Shown here one piece after another: positions 42,650 through 51,723 of a stretch of DNA of 64,000 nucleotides. The translations under genes and the position numbers were made by a program. Source of the stretch: Chitinophaga ginsengisoli (lineage in GTDB: Bacteria > Bacteroidota > Bacteroidia > Chitinophagales > Chitinophagaceae); contig NZ_PYGK01000001.1 of NCBI RefSeq assembly GCF_003014595.1, positions 558,001 through 622,000 on the forward strand. The letters are read 5' to 3'. Under the pieces are notes generated by a model, which saw nothing but the letters and a program-made list of their open reading frames with translations, ran no database searches and had not been told where the DNA came from. The stretch's first letter is position 1. The number at the start of each line of letters is the position of its first letter.

Positions 42650-44164
42650 ATGAAATTCTTAAAGATATTTTTACTAGCCGGCCTTTTATCCGCCTGCACG
42701 CATGACTTTAGTGAGACGAATACTAATGAGAATAACCCCACCAGTGTAACCCCTGATCTGCTGTTAAGTGGTGTGATCAGGAATATGATGAACCAGCAGG
42801 TGAACTCCGCCTGGGGTATCGGTAACATCGTTGTACAGCATCATGCGAAGATCCAGTTTGTGAACGAAGACCGTTATCTCTGGGGAGAGCAGAACGGTAC
42901 CTGGGATGCGGTGTATAACAACTACCGTAATCTGCAGAACATTTTGAGGGCTGTGGGCACTGACTCTACTAGTCCTTATCTCGGCGTAGCGCTGGTACTG
43001 AAGTCCTGGATGTTTGCCCAGGTGACTGATGCATATGGTGATGTACCTTATTCACAGGCCGGAAGGGCGAACCTGGAAGGCATTTATCAGCCGGAGTACG
43101 ATAAACAGGAAGATGTATATACCGGCATTTTGAAAGATCTGAGAATAGCGAATGCCCTTTTGGTTAAGGCGAGACCTAATCTTGAAGGCGATATCCTGTA
43201 TGGTGGCGGCGCTACTGCGATCGTGAAATGGCGCAAGCTGGCCAACTCGTTGCGTCTGCGTTATCTGCTGCGTTTGTCAAAGCAGAAGGATGTAAGTGCG
43301 GAAATGACAAGTATTCTTGCGGATGCTGCTACCTATCCTGTTTTCACCGGTAATGAAGATAATGCGGAACTGAAATACCTGTCTGCAGCACCTAACCAAT
43401 GGCCGATGTATACTGCGCGTGTAGGTTCCTTTGATGAGTTCAGGGTGAGCCAGACGCTGGTTGACCGTCTGACAACACTGGGTGATCCCCGTTTGAAAGT
43501 GTTCGGTCGTCCGACGCAGAAGTCTGTGGCAGCTGGTACGCCGGTAATCTCCGGTATTCCGAACGGATTGAACGACGCAGATGCGTTAAAATATAATGGT
43601 GGTGTACAGGGTGTATCAAGGGTAGGTTATACTTTCGCTTGCCTGGTATGTAACGACATCGGTCAGGCCCCACCAGATCCTGCAGCCCCAAGAGCCCTGC
43701 TCATGACCTATGCTGAGTTGGAGTTCACCCTGGCAGAAGCAAGGGAACGTAATATGATCACTACTGGTGATGCGGCTACTTACTACGCTAATGGTATTAC
43801 TGCCAACTTTAACTATTGGAAGAGCATTGTACCTGCTCAATATGGTATTGACGTAACGATGCCAGCTAACTACCTGACACAAGCTACCGTAGCCTATACC
43901 GGCGCACAGGCAGAGAAGCTGGCGAAGATCGCATTACAGAAATGGATCGCTTATTACTTCAATGGATTGGAAGCCTGGTTTGACTGGAAGAGAACAGGTA
44001 TGCCGGCGATCGTTCCCGGACCGTCTAACCTGAATGACAACAAGGTACCTGTAAGATTTATTTATCCTCAGAAAGAGCAGTCATTGAACGGGACTAATCG
44101 TAACACAGCTGTTAGCCGCCAAGGTGCGGATGACTTGAATACGCGTCCCTGGATAGCGAAGTGA
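42650..44164 (+). CDS. SusD/RagB-family substrate-binding lipoprotein
   Basis: 504-residue surface lipoprotein that caps the SusC-like barrel and binds the substrate. The signal ends in lipobox LLSAC. TPR-like helices carry the family pattern: AVYNNYRNLQNILRAV, VLKSWMFAQVTDAYGDVPYSQA, WRKLANSLRLRYLLRLS, TYAELEFTLAEARER and KIALQKWIAYYFNGLEAWFDWKRT. This resembles the SusD-like group 2 families. It starts 22 bases after the SusC gene and shares its transcript, which ends at the terminator 44180-44219. No glycosidase directly follows, so the pair is not a full polysaccharide locus here. Confidence 0.92.
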   Translation: MKFLKIFLLAGLLSACTHDFSETNTNENNPTSVTPDLLLSGVIRNMMNQQVNSAWGIGNIVVQHHAKIQFVNEDRYLWGEQNGTWDAVYNNYRNLQNILRAVGTDSTSPYLGVALVLKSWMFAQVTDAYGDVPYSQAGRANLEGIYQPEYDKQEDVYTGILKDLRIANALLVKARPNLEGDILYGGGATAIVKWRKLANSLRLRYLLRLSKQKDVSAEMTSILADAATYPVFTGNEDNAELKYLSAAPNQWPMYTARVGSFDEFRVSQTLVDRLTTLGDPRLKVFGRPTQKSVAAGTPVISGIPNGLNDADALKYNGGVQGVSRVGYTFACLVCNDIGQAPPDPAAPRALLMTYAELEFTLAEARERNMITTGDAATYYANGITANFNYWKSIVPAQYGIDVTMPANYLTQATVAYTGAQAEKLAKIALQKWIAYYFNGLEAWFDWKRTGMPAIVPGPSNLNDNKVPVRFIYPQKEQSLNGTNRNTAVSRQGADDLNTRPWIAK

Positions 44165-44179
44165 TTTCTTTTTGCATTG

Positions 44180-44219
44180 TCCGGCCGTTCGCCTTTGTTG
44201 GTGAACGGCCGGATTTTTT
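44180..44219. terminator. Terminator of the SusC/SusD transcript
   Basis: TCCGGCCGTTCGCC (44180-44193) pairs with GGTGAACGGCCGGA (44200-44213) with one G-T pair, then TTTTTT. The T run overlaps the stop codon of the convergent helicase gene. Confidence 0.88.
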
Positions 44220-45528
44220 ATTTTGCTACGTCGATCTTAACTTTTTTATTTTTGATCTTTTCTTTCTGGATGAGTGCGAGTGTGTGAGCGGCTTTGCTTT
44301 TACGGATGGCTACGAAAGAGAAGAAGTCTTTTACTTCGATTAACCCTACGTCTTCTTTCTTCAGTTGGCCTTTATTGGTCAGGAAGCCGACGATATCTAC
44401 CTTGTTCACTTTATCTTTTTTACCGGCGCCGATGAAGAAGGTGGTCCATTTGGGCTTTTCCGGTAGTTCGTAGTTGTCTTCCAGCGTGATTTGGGTCGCT
44501 TCTTCTTCTACATAGGCCGGCATTTTTTCATCTGGTCCTATGATGAGGATAGCGGTACCGCTGGCGTCCATTCTTGCGGTACGGCCGTTACGGTGGGTAT
44601 ATGTTTCTGCTGTGTGTGGCAGGTGGTAGTGGACGATGTACCTGATATTTGGAATGTCGAGGCCGCGGGCGGCGAGGTCGGTAGTTACCAGTATATTTGA
44701 TGTACCATTCCTGAACTTGCACAATGCCGCGTCTCTTTCCTGTTGTTCCATGGCGCCGTGGTAGAATACGGTTGTCAGGCCTTTGTCTTTTAGGAGACCA
44801 TTTGTCCGTTCTACTGCTTCCCGGTGGTTGCAGAAGACGATCGTTGACCGGTTACCGAGTCGGCAGATCAGTCTGAATAAGGTGTCTATCTTATCTTTAT
44901 CCTCACTTTCTACATATTGAATAGCCAGTGCTTCTGATTTTTCTTCTGTGAGGAAGTTCAGTTTTACCGGGTCCTGGAGTCCTACGAAATCAGGGATCTC
45001 TACGGTTTCAGTGGCAGAGGTGAGGATGCGTTTCTTCAGATTCGGCAGAGATTCAATGATAAATTCGATCTCTTCCTGGAAGCCGAGTTCGAGTGATTTG
45101 TCGAATTCATCCAGGACTAGGGTCTTGATACCTTCTGTTTTGATGTTCTCCCTACGGATGTGGTCTCCCAATCTTCCCGGAGTACCTATTATCAATGCTG
45201 GTGCTTCCAGCAGGTTGTTTTCTTCCGTTTCTCTGAGGTGTCCGCCGTAGCAGCAGGTTACTTTATAACCAGTGCTCATGGTCTTCCAGACTTTTTCGAT
45301 CTGCATGGCCAGTTCGCGGGAAGGGGCGATGACTAATGCCTGGGTGCCGGGTATGTTTTTATCTAATAACTCTAATACAGGGAGGAGGAAACCGAGGGTT
45401 TTTCCTGAGCCGGTATTGGAGAGGAGGATGATATTGTCAGCCTGTTGATTGGCTTCAATGCTCGCGAGCTGCATTTCATTGAGCGCGTCGATTTTGAAGG
45501 CGGAGAGTATGTTAGCGTATTTTTGCAT
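44218..45528 (-). CDS. DEAD-box RNA helicase, DbpA-like
   Basis: 436-residue ATP-dependent RNA helicase. It has Walker A SNTGSGKT, motif II reading DEFD (VLDEFDKSLELG) where DEAD is usual, motif III TSAT, YRNGR-type motif VI HRNGRTAR, and a C-terminal DbpA RNA-binding domain (about 360-436: WTTFFIGAGKKDKVNK to VAIRKSKAAHTLAL). DbpA binds 23S rRNA hairpin 92 during large-subunit assembly. The N-terminal Q region is short. A -7 box lies five bases in front of the ATG. Confidence 0.9.
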   Translation of the reverse strand: MQKYANILSAFKIDALNEMQLASIEANQQADNIILLSNTGSGKTLGFLLPVLELLDKNIPGTQALVIAPSRELAMQIEKVWKTMSTGYKVTCCYGGHLRETEENNLLEAPALIIGTPGRLGDHIRRENIKTEGIKTLVLDEFDKSLELGFQEEIEFIIESLPNLKKRILTSATETVEIPDFVGLQDPVKLNFLTEEKSEALAIQYVESEDKDKIDTLFRLICRLGNRSTIVFCNHREAVERTNGLLKDKGLTTVFYHGAMEQQERDAALCKFRNGTSNILVTTDLAARGLDIPNIRYIVHYHLPHTAETYTHRNGRTARMDASGTAILIIGPDEKMPAYVEEEATQITLEDNYELPEKPKWTTFFIGAGKKDKVNKVDIVGFLTNKGQLKKEDVGLIEVKDFFSFVAIRKSKAAHTLALIQKEKIKNKKVKIDVAK

Positions 45529-45533
45529 TAGGG

Positions 45534-45541
45534 CAAAAGTA
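45534..45541 (-). promoter_or_regulatory. -7 promoter box of the DbpA-like gene
   Basis: On the minus strand this reads TACTTTTG, an exact TAnnTTTG match ending five bases before the ATG at 45528. A transcript starting at the usual distance would be leaderless or nearly so. Confidence 0.5.
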
Positions 45542-45577
45542 CGTATTTCTTATTATAGGGGCTGGAGGGCGGTTTTT

Positions 45578-46570
45578 TCAACCCGGTACCCCATTCTTCC
45601 TCGTCTCACTCGGCGTCTCCCCATAATAATTCTTATACACCTTTGTCAACGCCGATGGATTCTTATACCCCAGCACATACGCAATATGCGCTATACTCAC
45701 CTCATTCTCCAAACACAGCACTCTCGCTCTTTCCATCCTTACCTTCAGCTGATAATCACTAAACGACATCCCGCAGTACTTTATAAAGCTCTGTCGCAGT
45801 TTGGACGCGCTGACAAAATAAGTCGAAGCAAGCTGAGAAATAGTCAGCTCTTTATCCACATTATTACGGATGAAGGTTTTAATAGTATTAAATGTAATAT
45901 CCTGCGAAGAAGACACCGTATTACTATCCTGTTGTTCAAGAATAAGAATTAGCAGCTCTTGTAATTTGCCCAGCAACCATGTCTTCCGTAGACCAGTACT
46001 TATAACCGAGAATTTGAGTTCGTGGTTAAGATGATGTAATCCATCCCAGATAATCCCCGGGGTAGGGGTGAGGAGTATAGGCATGCCCATATCCACCTTA
46101 TACAGCCATTTCTTGGCAAGTGTTGAATGACTGGTATACACAGCAATCAGTTCCCGGCTAAATCCGTAATACTGCACCTCATATATCCCCGGACTAAAAA
46201 GCGTAGGTTGCTGAGAGCCGATAATATGAAAACAATTATATTGTCCCTGGAGCAGGGGAATCGTTGTCATATCTACATAAGTAAGGTTGATGCTACCCTC
46301 TATCATGCAGCATACCATACTTACCCCTTCCTTCACCTTCGGCAGTAGCTGCACGGGTTCTTTAACAATGAATATGTTGTTACTGAGGCTGCAGCCATCG
46401 GCCACGGTCGTATGATAAATAATATCCACAGGCGGACTGGTCACAAGGACAGGATCTGCAAAATCGCAGCGATAAGCCGCATACTGTGGCGGTAACTGAT
46501 GGGTTATTTTTATATGGTGTTCAGGAATTCCGACTATACCATATTCGATAGTCACGTTCATATAGGTCAC
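45578..46570 (-). CDS. AraC-family transcriptional regulator
   Basis: 330 residues. The C-terminal AraC domain (about 230-325) has two helix-turn-helix units: ELTISQLASTYFVSASKLRQSF and VSIAHIAYVLGYKNPSALTKVYKNYYG. The N-terminal 220 residues form a cupin-like or unknown sensing domain (VLVTSPPVDIIYHTT; NLTYVDMTTIPLLQGQYNCFHI). The ending GETPSETRK is typical. An ATG three codons inside (46561) is an equally possible start. No neighbouring target is obvious; the 640 bases upstream hold three hairpins. Confidence 0.88.
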   Translation of the reverse strand: MTYMNVTIEYGIVGIPEHHIKITHQLPPQYAAYRCDFADPVLVTSPPVDIIYHTTVADGCSLSNNIFIVKEPVQLLPKVKEGVSMVCCMIEGSINLTYVDMTTIPLLQGQYNCFHIIGSQQPTLFSPGIYEVQYYGFSRELIAVYTSHSTLAKKWLYKVDMGMPILLTPTPGIIWDGLHHLNHELKFSVISTGLRKTWLLGKLQELLILILEQQDSNTVSSSQDITFNTIKTFIRNNVDKELTISQLASTYFVSASKLRQSFIKYCGMSFSDYQLKVRMERARVLCLENEVSIAHIAYVLGYKNPSALTKVYKNYYGETPSETRKNGVPG

Positions 46571-47211
46571 ATTTACTCTGAGGGATGTGGATAAAGGGGC
46601 ATTAAAGGCCTAATCTAGCTAGCATGTTAATATTAATTGTAATAGTAAAGACAACAAAATAAACCACGTTAAGTAATTATTAAGAATGAAAGGAGCCAGG
46701 CTAAACAACCTGGCTCTTTACTTAAAACAAGAAAACAACCTGTTAAAATATTTGACATCTGCACCCGCAGATGTATGGATTAAACATATTGGATGATCAA
46801 ATGTAGATGCTTGAAATAAGAAAAGTGTGAATGAGATGTTAATGAAAAAAAATTGTCCCGGGAATCGCTACCCGGGACAATAACTAAAACAACAGCTATG
46901 AATGAAAAATCTCTATTCCATTGAAAAGGTTCAATTACCATACCACCCATCTCTACCCGGAGGAATGCTGTAAATCTTATCGCATTTAGGGGAGTGTCTA
47001 CAAATAGTGTGGAATTATTTCTACACTATTGCAGCTAATAGGATGAGAATACCTATGGAAATCATGGGGTTGGCGATGGATTGATATTTGGATGCATGAT
47101 ATCTGAGTATTTTGGACGGATCAGCGCGGATTTAGTATTATAATAGAACCGGTTTTTGTACGAATACACCTTCAAGCATTTGATAATCAACTTAATGGTA
47201 CAAGTGAAAGC
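46571..47211. other. Intergenic region with three inverted repeats, no gene recognised
   Basis: The space between the divergent araC-type and receiver genes holds GAGCCAGG (46693-46700) / CCTGGCTC (46709-46716); ATTGTCCCGGG (46852-46862) / CCCGGGACAAT (46871-46881); and AATAGTGTGGAA (47003-47014) / TTCTACACTATT (47019-47030) with one G-T pair. I see no convincing protein-coding gene. An unrecognised minus-strand small RNA is possible, because the middle hairpin is a minus-strand terminator. Confidence 0.45.
46844..46881 (-). terminator. Minus-strand terminator without an upstream gene
   Basis: Read on the minus strand, ATTGTCCCGGG pairs perfectly with CCCGGGACAAT around an eight-base loop and runs directly into eight T (the A run before 46853 on the plus strand). 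No annotated gene on that strand lies to its right before 49.8 kb, so it implies an unannotated transcript or an araC leader attenuator. Confidence 0.7.
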
Positions 47212-47640
47212 ATGGCACAGCATATAAAAACGGACATAGACCGTCCGTCAGATAAAGTATTGACCAAGGGGAACAAAGGGTCGTTTATTTTGATCATTGA
47301 TGATGAACCTGATATTTGTAGACTATTGCAGTTAAGCCTTGTGAAACATGGATATAAAGTGAAATATGTTCATGCGCTAACAGAAGGAATGCAATACTTA
47401 CAGCATCAGCAACCGGATTTGCTTTTCCTGGATATACATTTGCCTGATGGCTCAGGCTTGGAAGCATTGCCAGCCATCAAAAAGAAATGCCCTGCCCTGC
47501 CGGTGATAACAATTAGTGCGTACGACAATGGCATGGAAAAGCAGAAAGCATTAAACGCCGGGGCCAGTTACTTCATGGCTAAGCCATTTAATGTGACGAA
47601 CCTGGATGAATTGATGAGTGATATGTTAAGGCAGAAATAG
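47212..47640 (+). CDS. Single-domain response regulator (receiver only)
   Basis: 142-residue CheY-like receiver. The acidic pocket is IIDDEPD, the phosphorylation site is Asp74 in LLFLDIHLPDGSG, the conserved Thr/Ser region is VITISAYD, and the Lys is in YFMAKPFN. About 22 residues precede the receiver. It has no output domain, so it probably passes phosphate or binds a partner. It lies 59 bases before the sigma-54 activator gene and is probably co-transcribed. Confidence 0.9.
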   Translation: MAQHIKTDIDRPSDKVLTKGNKGSFILIIDDEPDICRLLQLSLVKHGYKVKYVHALTEGMQYLQHQQPDLLFLDIHLPDGSGLEALPAIKKKCPALPVITISAYDNGMEKQKALNAGASYFMAKPFNVTNLDELMSDMLRQK

Positions 47641-47699
47641 TATAGGTGATTAATTTGTAAATTTAAACTAGCAGTTGTCAAACACCACATATAAATATT

Positions 47700-49169
47700 A
47701 TGAGAAATATTCTGATAATTGATGATGAGATCAATATTTGTACGTTATTAAGCAAGTTTTTAGGTAAACATGGCTTCAAGGTGGATACTACCATGAGCGG
47801 TGCAACTGCTTTGAAAATGATGAAAGAGAAAACTTTTGACCTGGTGTTATGCGACTACAGGTTGAAAGACACGGACGGTGCGCAGTTGCTGCAGGATATT
47901 CTTCAGATCAACCCACGTACTATCGTGATCATCATTACCGGATATACGGATGTTAGAGTTGCTGTAGATATGGTGAAGAACGGTGCCTACGATTACCTTT
48001 CCAAACCGCTTTATCCGGACGAAATATTGAACCTGGTACACAAAGCATTTGCACACATGGACGCAGAGCGCGAACGCGAAGAATCCATGCCGATACGTAC
48101 CGTGAATGGCACCTCCGCCGGTAACGGTGCGGCAGTGGAATCATCTGAAGGAGAACCGGATGGTGAGATGCTGGATAAAAGTCATAAATACGTATATGGC
48201 GAGAGTAATGGTGCTAAAGAACTATTCCGCCAGATCAAGCTGGTGGCGCCTACCGACTATAGTGTCATCATTTTTGGTGAAACAGGTACTGGTAAAGAGT
48301 CAGTAGCACATCTCATCCATCATCACAGTAAAAGACATAACCAGCCCTTCGTGGCGCTGGATTGCGGTAGCCTTTCCAAAGAATTGGCAGCAAGTGAACT
48401 GTTCGGCCATGAGAAAGGATCATTTACAGGCGCTATTAATACCAAGATAGGCGCCTTCGAACAGGCCCACGGTGGCACACTGTTCCTCGACGAAGTAGCA
48501 AACCTTTCTTACGATATACAGGTGGCCTTGTTGCGCGTGATCCAGGAAAAGGTGATCCGCAGAGTAGGTAGCCTGAAAGAGATACCGATAGATGTACGCA
48601 TCATCGTAGCATCCAATGAAAAACTGTCTGAGTCAGTTGCGAAGGGCCGCTTCCGTGAAGACCTCTTCCACAGGTTCAATGAGTTCACTATCTATATTCC
48701 GCCATTGCGCGAAAGAGTGGAAGACCTGCCACTGTTTGTAGATGCATTCATGCGCCAGGTAGAAAGAGAACTACAGAAGAACTGCGGTAAGATCACGAAT
48801 GAAGTATGGGAATGCTTCAGCAGATACAACTGGCCAGGTAATATCCGTGAACTGAAAAACGTGATACGCCGTGCATGCCTGCTCACTCCGGAGCATGACG
48901 ACATCACCCTGTCTACATTACCACTGGAAATGAAAGAGTCATTTGCACAGCAACCATATGAGGAAGATCACCAGGTGAATATGTCCGGTGAACTGATCTC
49001 CATCACAAATGAAAATGATCTGAAAACAGTGGCACTGCAGGCTGAGTACAACAAGATTATCAATGTACTCAAAGAGGTGAAATATAATAAAACGAAGGCT
49101 GCACAGCTGCTGAACATCGACCGTAAAACCCTGTACAATAAACTCAGATTATTAAACATAAACTATTAG
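47700..49169 (+). CDS. NtrC-family sigma-54-dependent response regulator (second copy)
   Basis: 489 residues: receiver (1-120; IIDDEINI, Asp54 in [17 protein letters not shown]), a charged linker of about 40 residues, a sigma-54 AAA+ domain (GETGTGKES; sigma contact loop GSFTGA, close to [16 protein letters not shown]), and a Fis-type helix-turn-helix at the end ([19 protein letters not shown]). It activates sigma-54 promoters when phosphorylated. No histidine kinase is directly adjacent; the nearest are in the minus-strand cluster from 49.8 kb. The gene ends before a strong terminator. Confidence 0.92.
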   Translation: MRNILIIDDEINICTLLSKFLGKHGFKVDTTMSGATALKMMKEKTFDLVLCDYRLKDTDGAQLLQDILQINPRTIVIIITGYTDVRVAVDMVKNGAYDYLSKPLYPDEILNLVHKAFAHMDAEREREESMPIRTVNGTSAGNGAAVESSEGEPDGEMLDKSHKYVYGESNGAKELFRQIKLVAPTDYSVIIFGETGTGKESVAHLIHHHSKRHNQPFVALDCGSLSKELAASELFGHEKGSFTGAINTKIGAFEQAHGGTLFLDEVANLSYDIQVALLRVIQEKVIRRVGSLKEIPIDVRIIVASNEKLSESVAKGRFREDLFHRFNEFTIYIPPLRERVEDLPLFVDAFMRQVERELQKNCGKITNEVWECFSRYNWPGNIRELKNVIRRACLLTPEHDDITLSTLPLEMKESFAQQPYEEDHQVNMSGELISITNENDLKTVALQAEYNKIINVLKEVKYNKTKAAQLLNIDRKTLYNKLRLLNINY

Positions 49170-49205
49170 CGATATCAATATAATGTTTGTTTATACTCAA
49201 CATGC

Positions 49206-49230
49206 AGGCCCGTTATCCAACGGGCCTTTT
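49206..49230 (+). terminator. Terminator after the second sigma-54 activator
   Basis: AGGCCCGTT (49206-49214) pairs perfectly with AACGGGCCT (49219-49227) around ATCC, followed by TTT. Confidence 0.85.
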
Positions 49231-49286
49231 CTATGTCTGTCCGGTATGTTATTTGCACTTTTAGATAGTATAAAACCTTTGTATTT

Positions 49287-49766
49287 ATGGCTCCGCAAAA
49301 CAAGCAGCAGACAGATAATGCTGAAAAGAAGACAGCAGGATTATTTGAGCGTTATTCTTCGAAAGTGGCGCAGGCAACCGGATCGCAATGGGCCTTCTTC
49401 ATTGCGCTGGCGGCTATTATCGTATGGGGCATTACAGGACCGATATTCGCATACTCTGATACCTGGCAGCTTGTGATCAATACGGGTACAACAATCATCA
49501 CTTTCCTGATGGTATTTATTATCCAGAAATCGCAGAATAAAGACTCAAAATCAGTACAACTGAAACTGAATGAATTGATCGCAGCTAATAAATTGGCCAG
49601 CAACCGCCTTATCGTAGTGGAAGAACTGACGGAAGAGGAATTGGATACGCTGCATAACTACTACATGAAACTGGCAGAAGAGACGAAGAAAAGAATGGCG
49701 ATGAAAGAATCTCACTCCGTAGAAGAAGCAATTGAAAATACGGATGAAAAGTTTGAAGCGATGTAA
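49287..49766 (+). CDS. Low-affinity iron permease family protein
   Basis: 159 residues. Two membrane helices (about 35-57 and 63-82: WAFFIALAAIIVWGITGPIF, then VINTGTTIITFLMVFIIQ) are followed by the conserved QKSQNKDSKSVQLKLNELI stretch and a charged C-terminal helix. This matches the small bacterial proteins grouped with yeast Fet4 in the low-affinity iron permease family. Transport activity in bacteria is not established to my knowledge. It is a single gene that ends at a terminator shared with the convergent kinase. Confidence 0.85.
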   Translation: MAPQNKQQTDNAEKKTAGLFERYSSKVAQATGSQWAFFIALAAIIVWGITGPIFAYSDTWQLVINTGTTIITFLMVFIIQKSQNKDSKSVQLKLNELIAANKLASNRLIVVEELTEEELDTLHNYYMKLAEETKKRMAMKESHSVEEAIENTDEKFEAM

Positions 49767-49774
49767 CATAAAAC

Positions 49775-49815
49775 CAGGAAATGAATGCTTGACTGTCTGC
49801 AGCACTCATTTCCTG
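49775..49815. terminator. Bidirectional terminator after the iron permease gene
   Basis: CAGGAAATGA (49775-49784) pairs perfectly with TCATTTCCTG (49806-49815), and three further pairs form inside. It lies between convergent genes. Confidence 0.7.
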
Positions 49816-49816
49816 A

Positions 49817-51265
49817 TTATTGATTTTCTCCGTTCAGTGGTAGCACAATAGTAAATACACTTCCTGCTCCCATCTCACTCTCCACATGTACGGTACCCTT
49901 ATGATTCATAATGATATTCTGTGTGCTCGTCAACCCTAAACCCGTTCCTTTGGGCTTATTGGTAAAGAATGGATCAAACAAACGGGTCTTGGTTTCCTCC
50001 GGAATACCCGGGCCATTATCGCTGATCGTGATCACTGCTTTATCCCGCTGTTTGGCGGTTTGTAAAGTAAGCAATCCTTTTCCCGGTGTCATGGCTTCCA
50101 CTGCATTGATAATAATATTCAACAGCGCAATAATCACCTTGTCTTCATCCGCTGGGATCATTACGTCCTGCTTGAGGTATTCTTTCCGGACACTGATCTC
50201 GTTGAGCTGCAGGCGGTCCTGCGCAAGCGCAAGGGCTTTGTCTGTCAGTTCATTGATGCCATGAGGACGGATGTTCAGTTCTATCATTCGGGTAGAGTGC
50301 AGTAGCTCTGTGATCAGCTGATTGATACGTGTACAGTTCCGCTCAATGATATCGACATATACCTGGCTGTCTTCCACACTTACCGGCTCTCCCTTGAACT
50401 GACTGACAGCCAGCAGGATATTGGTGAGGGGATTCCGCACCTCGTGTGCGATCACACGGGCAATACGACCCGTCACAACGAATTTCTGCTGTTGTTGCTT
50501 TTCTAGTTCCTCCCGCTTTCTTTCAGTAATATCCTGCACAACACATAAAAAGATCTGCTCCTGCTCATCCAGCATGACGGCACTGACCATTACGTCAAGC
50601 TTCTTACCATGTTTGGTGACGAAGTTATACTCTGTACGCAGGCTGGAGTCCGCCCGGGCGTTAATGTGATCAAAGAAATGTTTGCACTGGTCCTCCTGGA
50701 AGAAGAGTTGCCGGAGGTTCATCCCTAACATCTCTTCTTTGCTGTATTGTAAGCTCCTGATAGCGGAAGGATTGGCATCAATCACATTCTTGTCGCTGTC
50801 TGCAAGGATAATAAGGTCATACGCCTTTTCGAACACGCCGAAATACTTCTTCTCATTTTCTTCTATGATGCGAAGATGTCGCGCTTCGTCCAGCGCATAA
50901 CGGATAGAGCGTTCCAGCAGGTCTGCGCTGATCTCACCTTTTACCAGGTAGTCAGAAGCGCCCGCCTGCATCGCTTCCTTATCTATAGAGTAGTCGCCCT
51001 TACCGGTAAGCATGATCACCGGCGCTTTGTAATCCAGCTGCTGGAAATGGTGCAGGATGTCTATACCCGTATAAGGCCCCAGACGGTAGTCGGCCAGGTA
51101 AATGTCATGTACCTTCCTGTCTATCTGTTCTACCGCTTTAGAATAAGTAGGCGCCCAATCCAGTTGGTATTGTCCCGGAGAAATGTCCTGTAGCAACTGA
51201 TTGACGAGGAAAAAGTCGTCCTCGTCATCGTCTATCATCAATATGTGTACTGGTTGATCTGTCAT
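49817..51265 (-). CDS. Hybrid receiver-PAS-histidine kinase
   Basis: 482-residue soluble kinase with an N-terminal receiver (1-125; HILMIDDDEDDF, Asp in IYLADYRLG), a PAS domain (about 140-255; VFEKAYDLIILADSDKNVIDANPSAI), a HisKA box VIAHEVRNPLTNI and an ATPase domain (NIIINAVEAM, DNGPGIPE, GTGLGLTS). The receiver placed before the kinase suggests that phosphorylation of this protein controls its own kinase. The ATG at 51265 (MTDQPVHILMIDD) is preferred over 51301, because the longer start would overlap the preceding gene's end. It is the last gene of a three-gene operon, two bases after its neighbour. Confidence 0.9.
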   Translation of the reverse strand: MTDQPVHILMIDDDEDDFFLVNQLLQDISPGQYQLDWAPTYSKAVEQIDRKVHDIYLADYRLGPYTGIDILHHFQQLDYKAPVIMLTGKGDYSIDKEAMQAGASDYLVKGEISADLLERSIRYALDEARHLRIIEENEKKYFGVFEKAYDLIILADSDKNVIDANPSAIRSLQYSKEEMLGMNLRQLFFQEDQCKHFFDHINARADSSLRTEYNFVTKHGKKLDVMVSAVMLDEQEQIFLCVVQDITERKREELEKQQQQKFVVTGRIARVIAHEVRNPLTNILLAVSQFKGEPVSVEDSQVYVDIIERNCTRINQLITELLHSTRMIELNIRPHGINELTDKALALAQDRLQLNEISVRKEYLKQDVMIPADEDKVIIALLNIIINAVEAMTPGKGLLTLQTAKQRDKAVITISDNGPGIPEETKTRLFDPFFTNKPKGTGLGLTSTQNIIMNHKGTVHVESEMGAGSVFTIVLPLNGENQ

Positions 51266-51267
51266 TC

Positions 51268-51723
51268 TCAAACATTTGGCAGTTCCGCTATTTCGAACCA
51301 ATATTGCCCGAGCACGCGTGTAAATTCCACGAGGCCAGAATAGGTAACTGGTTTTATGATAAAGCTGTTTACGCCCAGCTCATAACTTCTAAGAATATCT
51401 TTTTCTTCCATGGAGGTAGTCAATATAATAACGGGAATACTTTTAAAAGCATTGTTTGATTTGAGTTCCCTCAGTGCCTCTCTTCCATCCTTTTTAGGCA
51501 TGTTGAGATCCAGCAGGATGATCTGTGGAAATGGGTGTAGCGTTTCATCCGCATAGTGGCCGTTTCGATTCAGGTAATGCAACAGTTCTTCGCCATTTTC
51601 GACAAAATTGATGTGATGCCGCGTACAGCTTTCATCAAAAGCTGCACGGATCAGCTCTCTGTCGTCAGCATCATCATCTGCAATAAGAATGCTAATTTTT
51701 CCGGCACTTTTAATTTTCTTCAT
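51268..51723 (-). CDS. Single-domain response regulator, Rcp1-like
   Basis: 151-residue receiver of the type that partners phytochrome-like or CHASE3 kinases. It has ILIADDDADDRELI, Asp72 in IILLDLNMPKKDG, VIILTTSMEEKD and FIIKPVTY. The long loop NRNGHYADETLHPFP before the phosphorylation site is characteristic of this group. It has no output domain. Its start overlaps the end of the CHASE3 kinase gene by 14 bases, and the hybrid kinase follows after two bases, so the three are translated together. Confidence 0.9.
   Translation of the reverse strand: MKKIKSAGKISILIADDDADDRELIRAAFDESCTRHHINFVENGEELLHYLNRNGHYADETLHPFPQIILLDLNMPKKDGREALRELKSNNAFKSIPVIILTTSMEEKDILRSYELGVNSFIIKPVTYSGLVEFTRVLGQYWFEIAELPNV

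Noticed and set aside
46882..46990. Minus-strand small protein reading through the hairpin near 46.86 kb (start MGGMVIEPF)
   Set aside because: The frame runs through a strong terminator stem and looks like chance; a non-coding RNA is the better guess.
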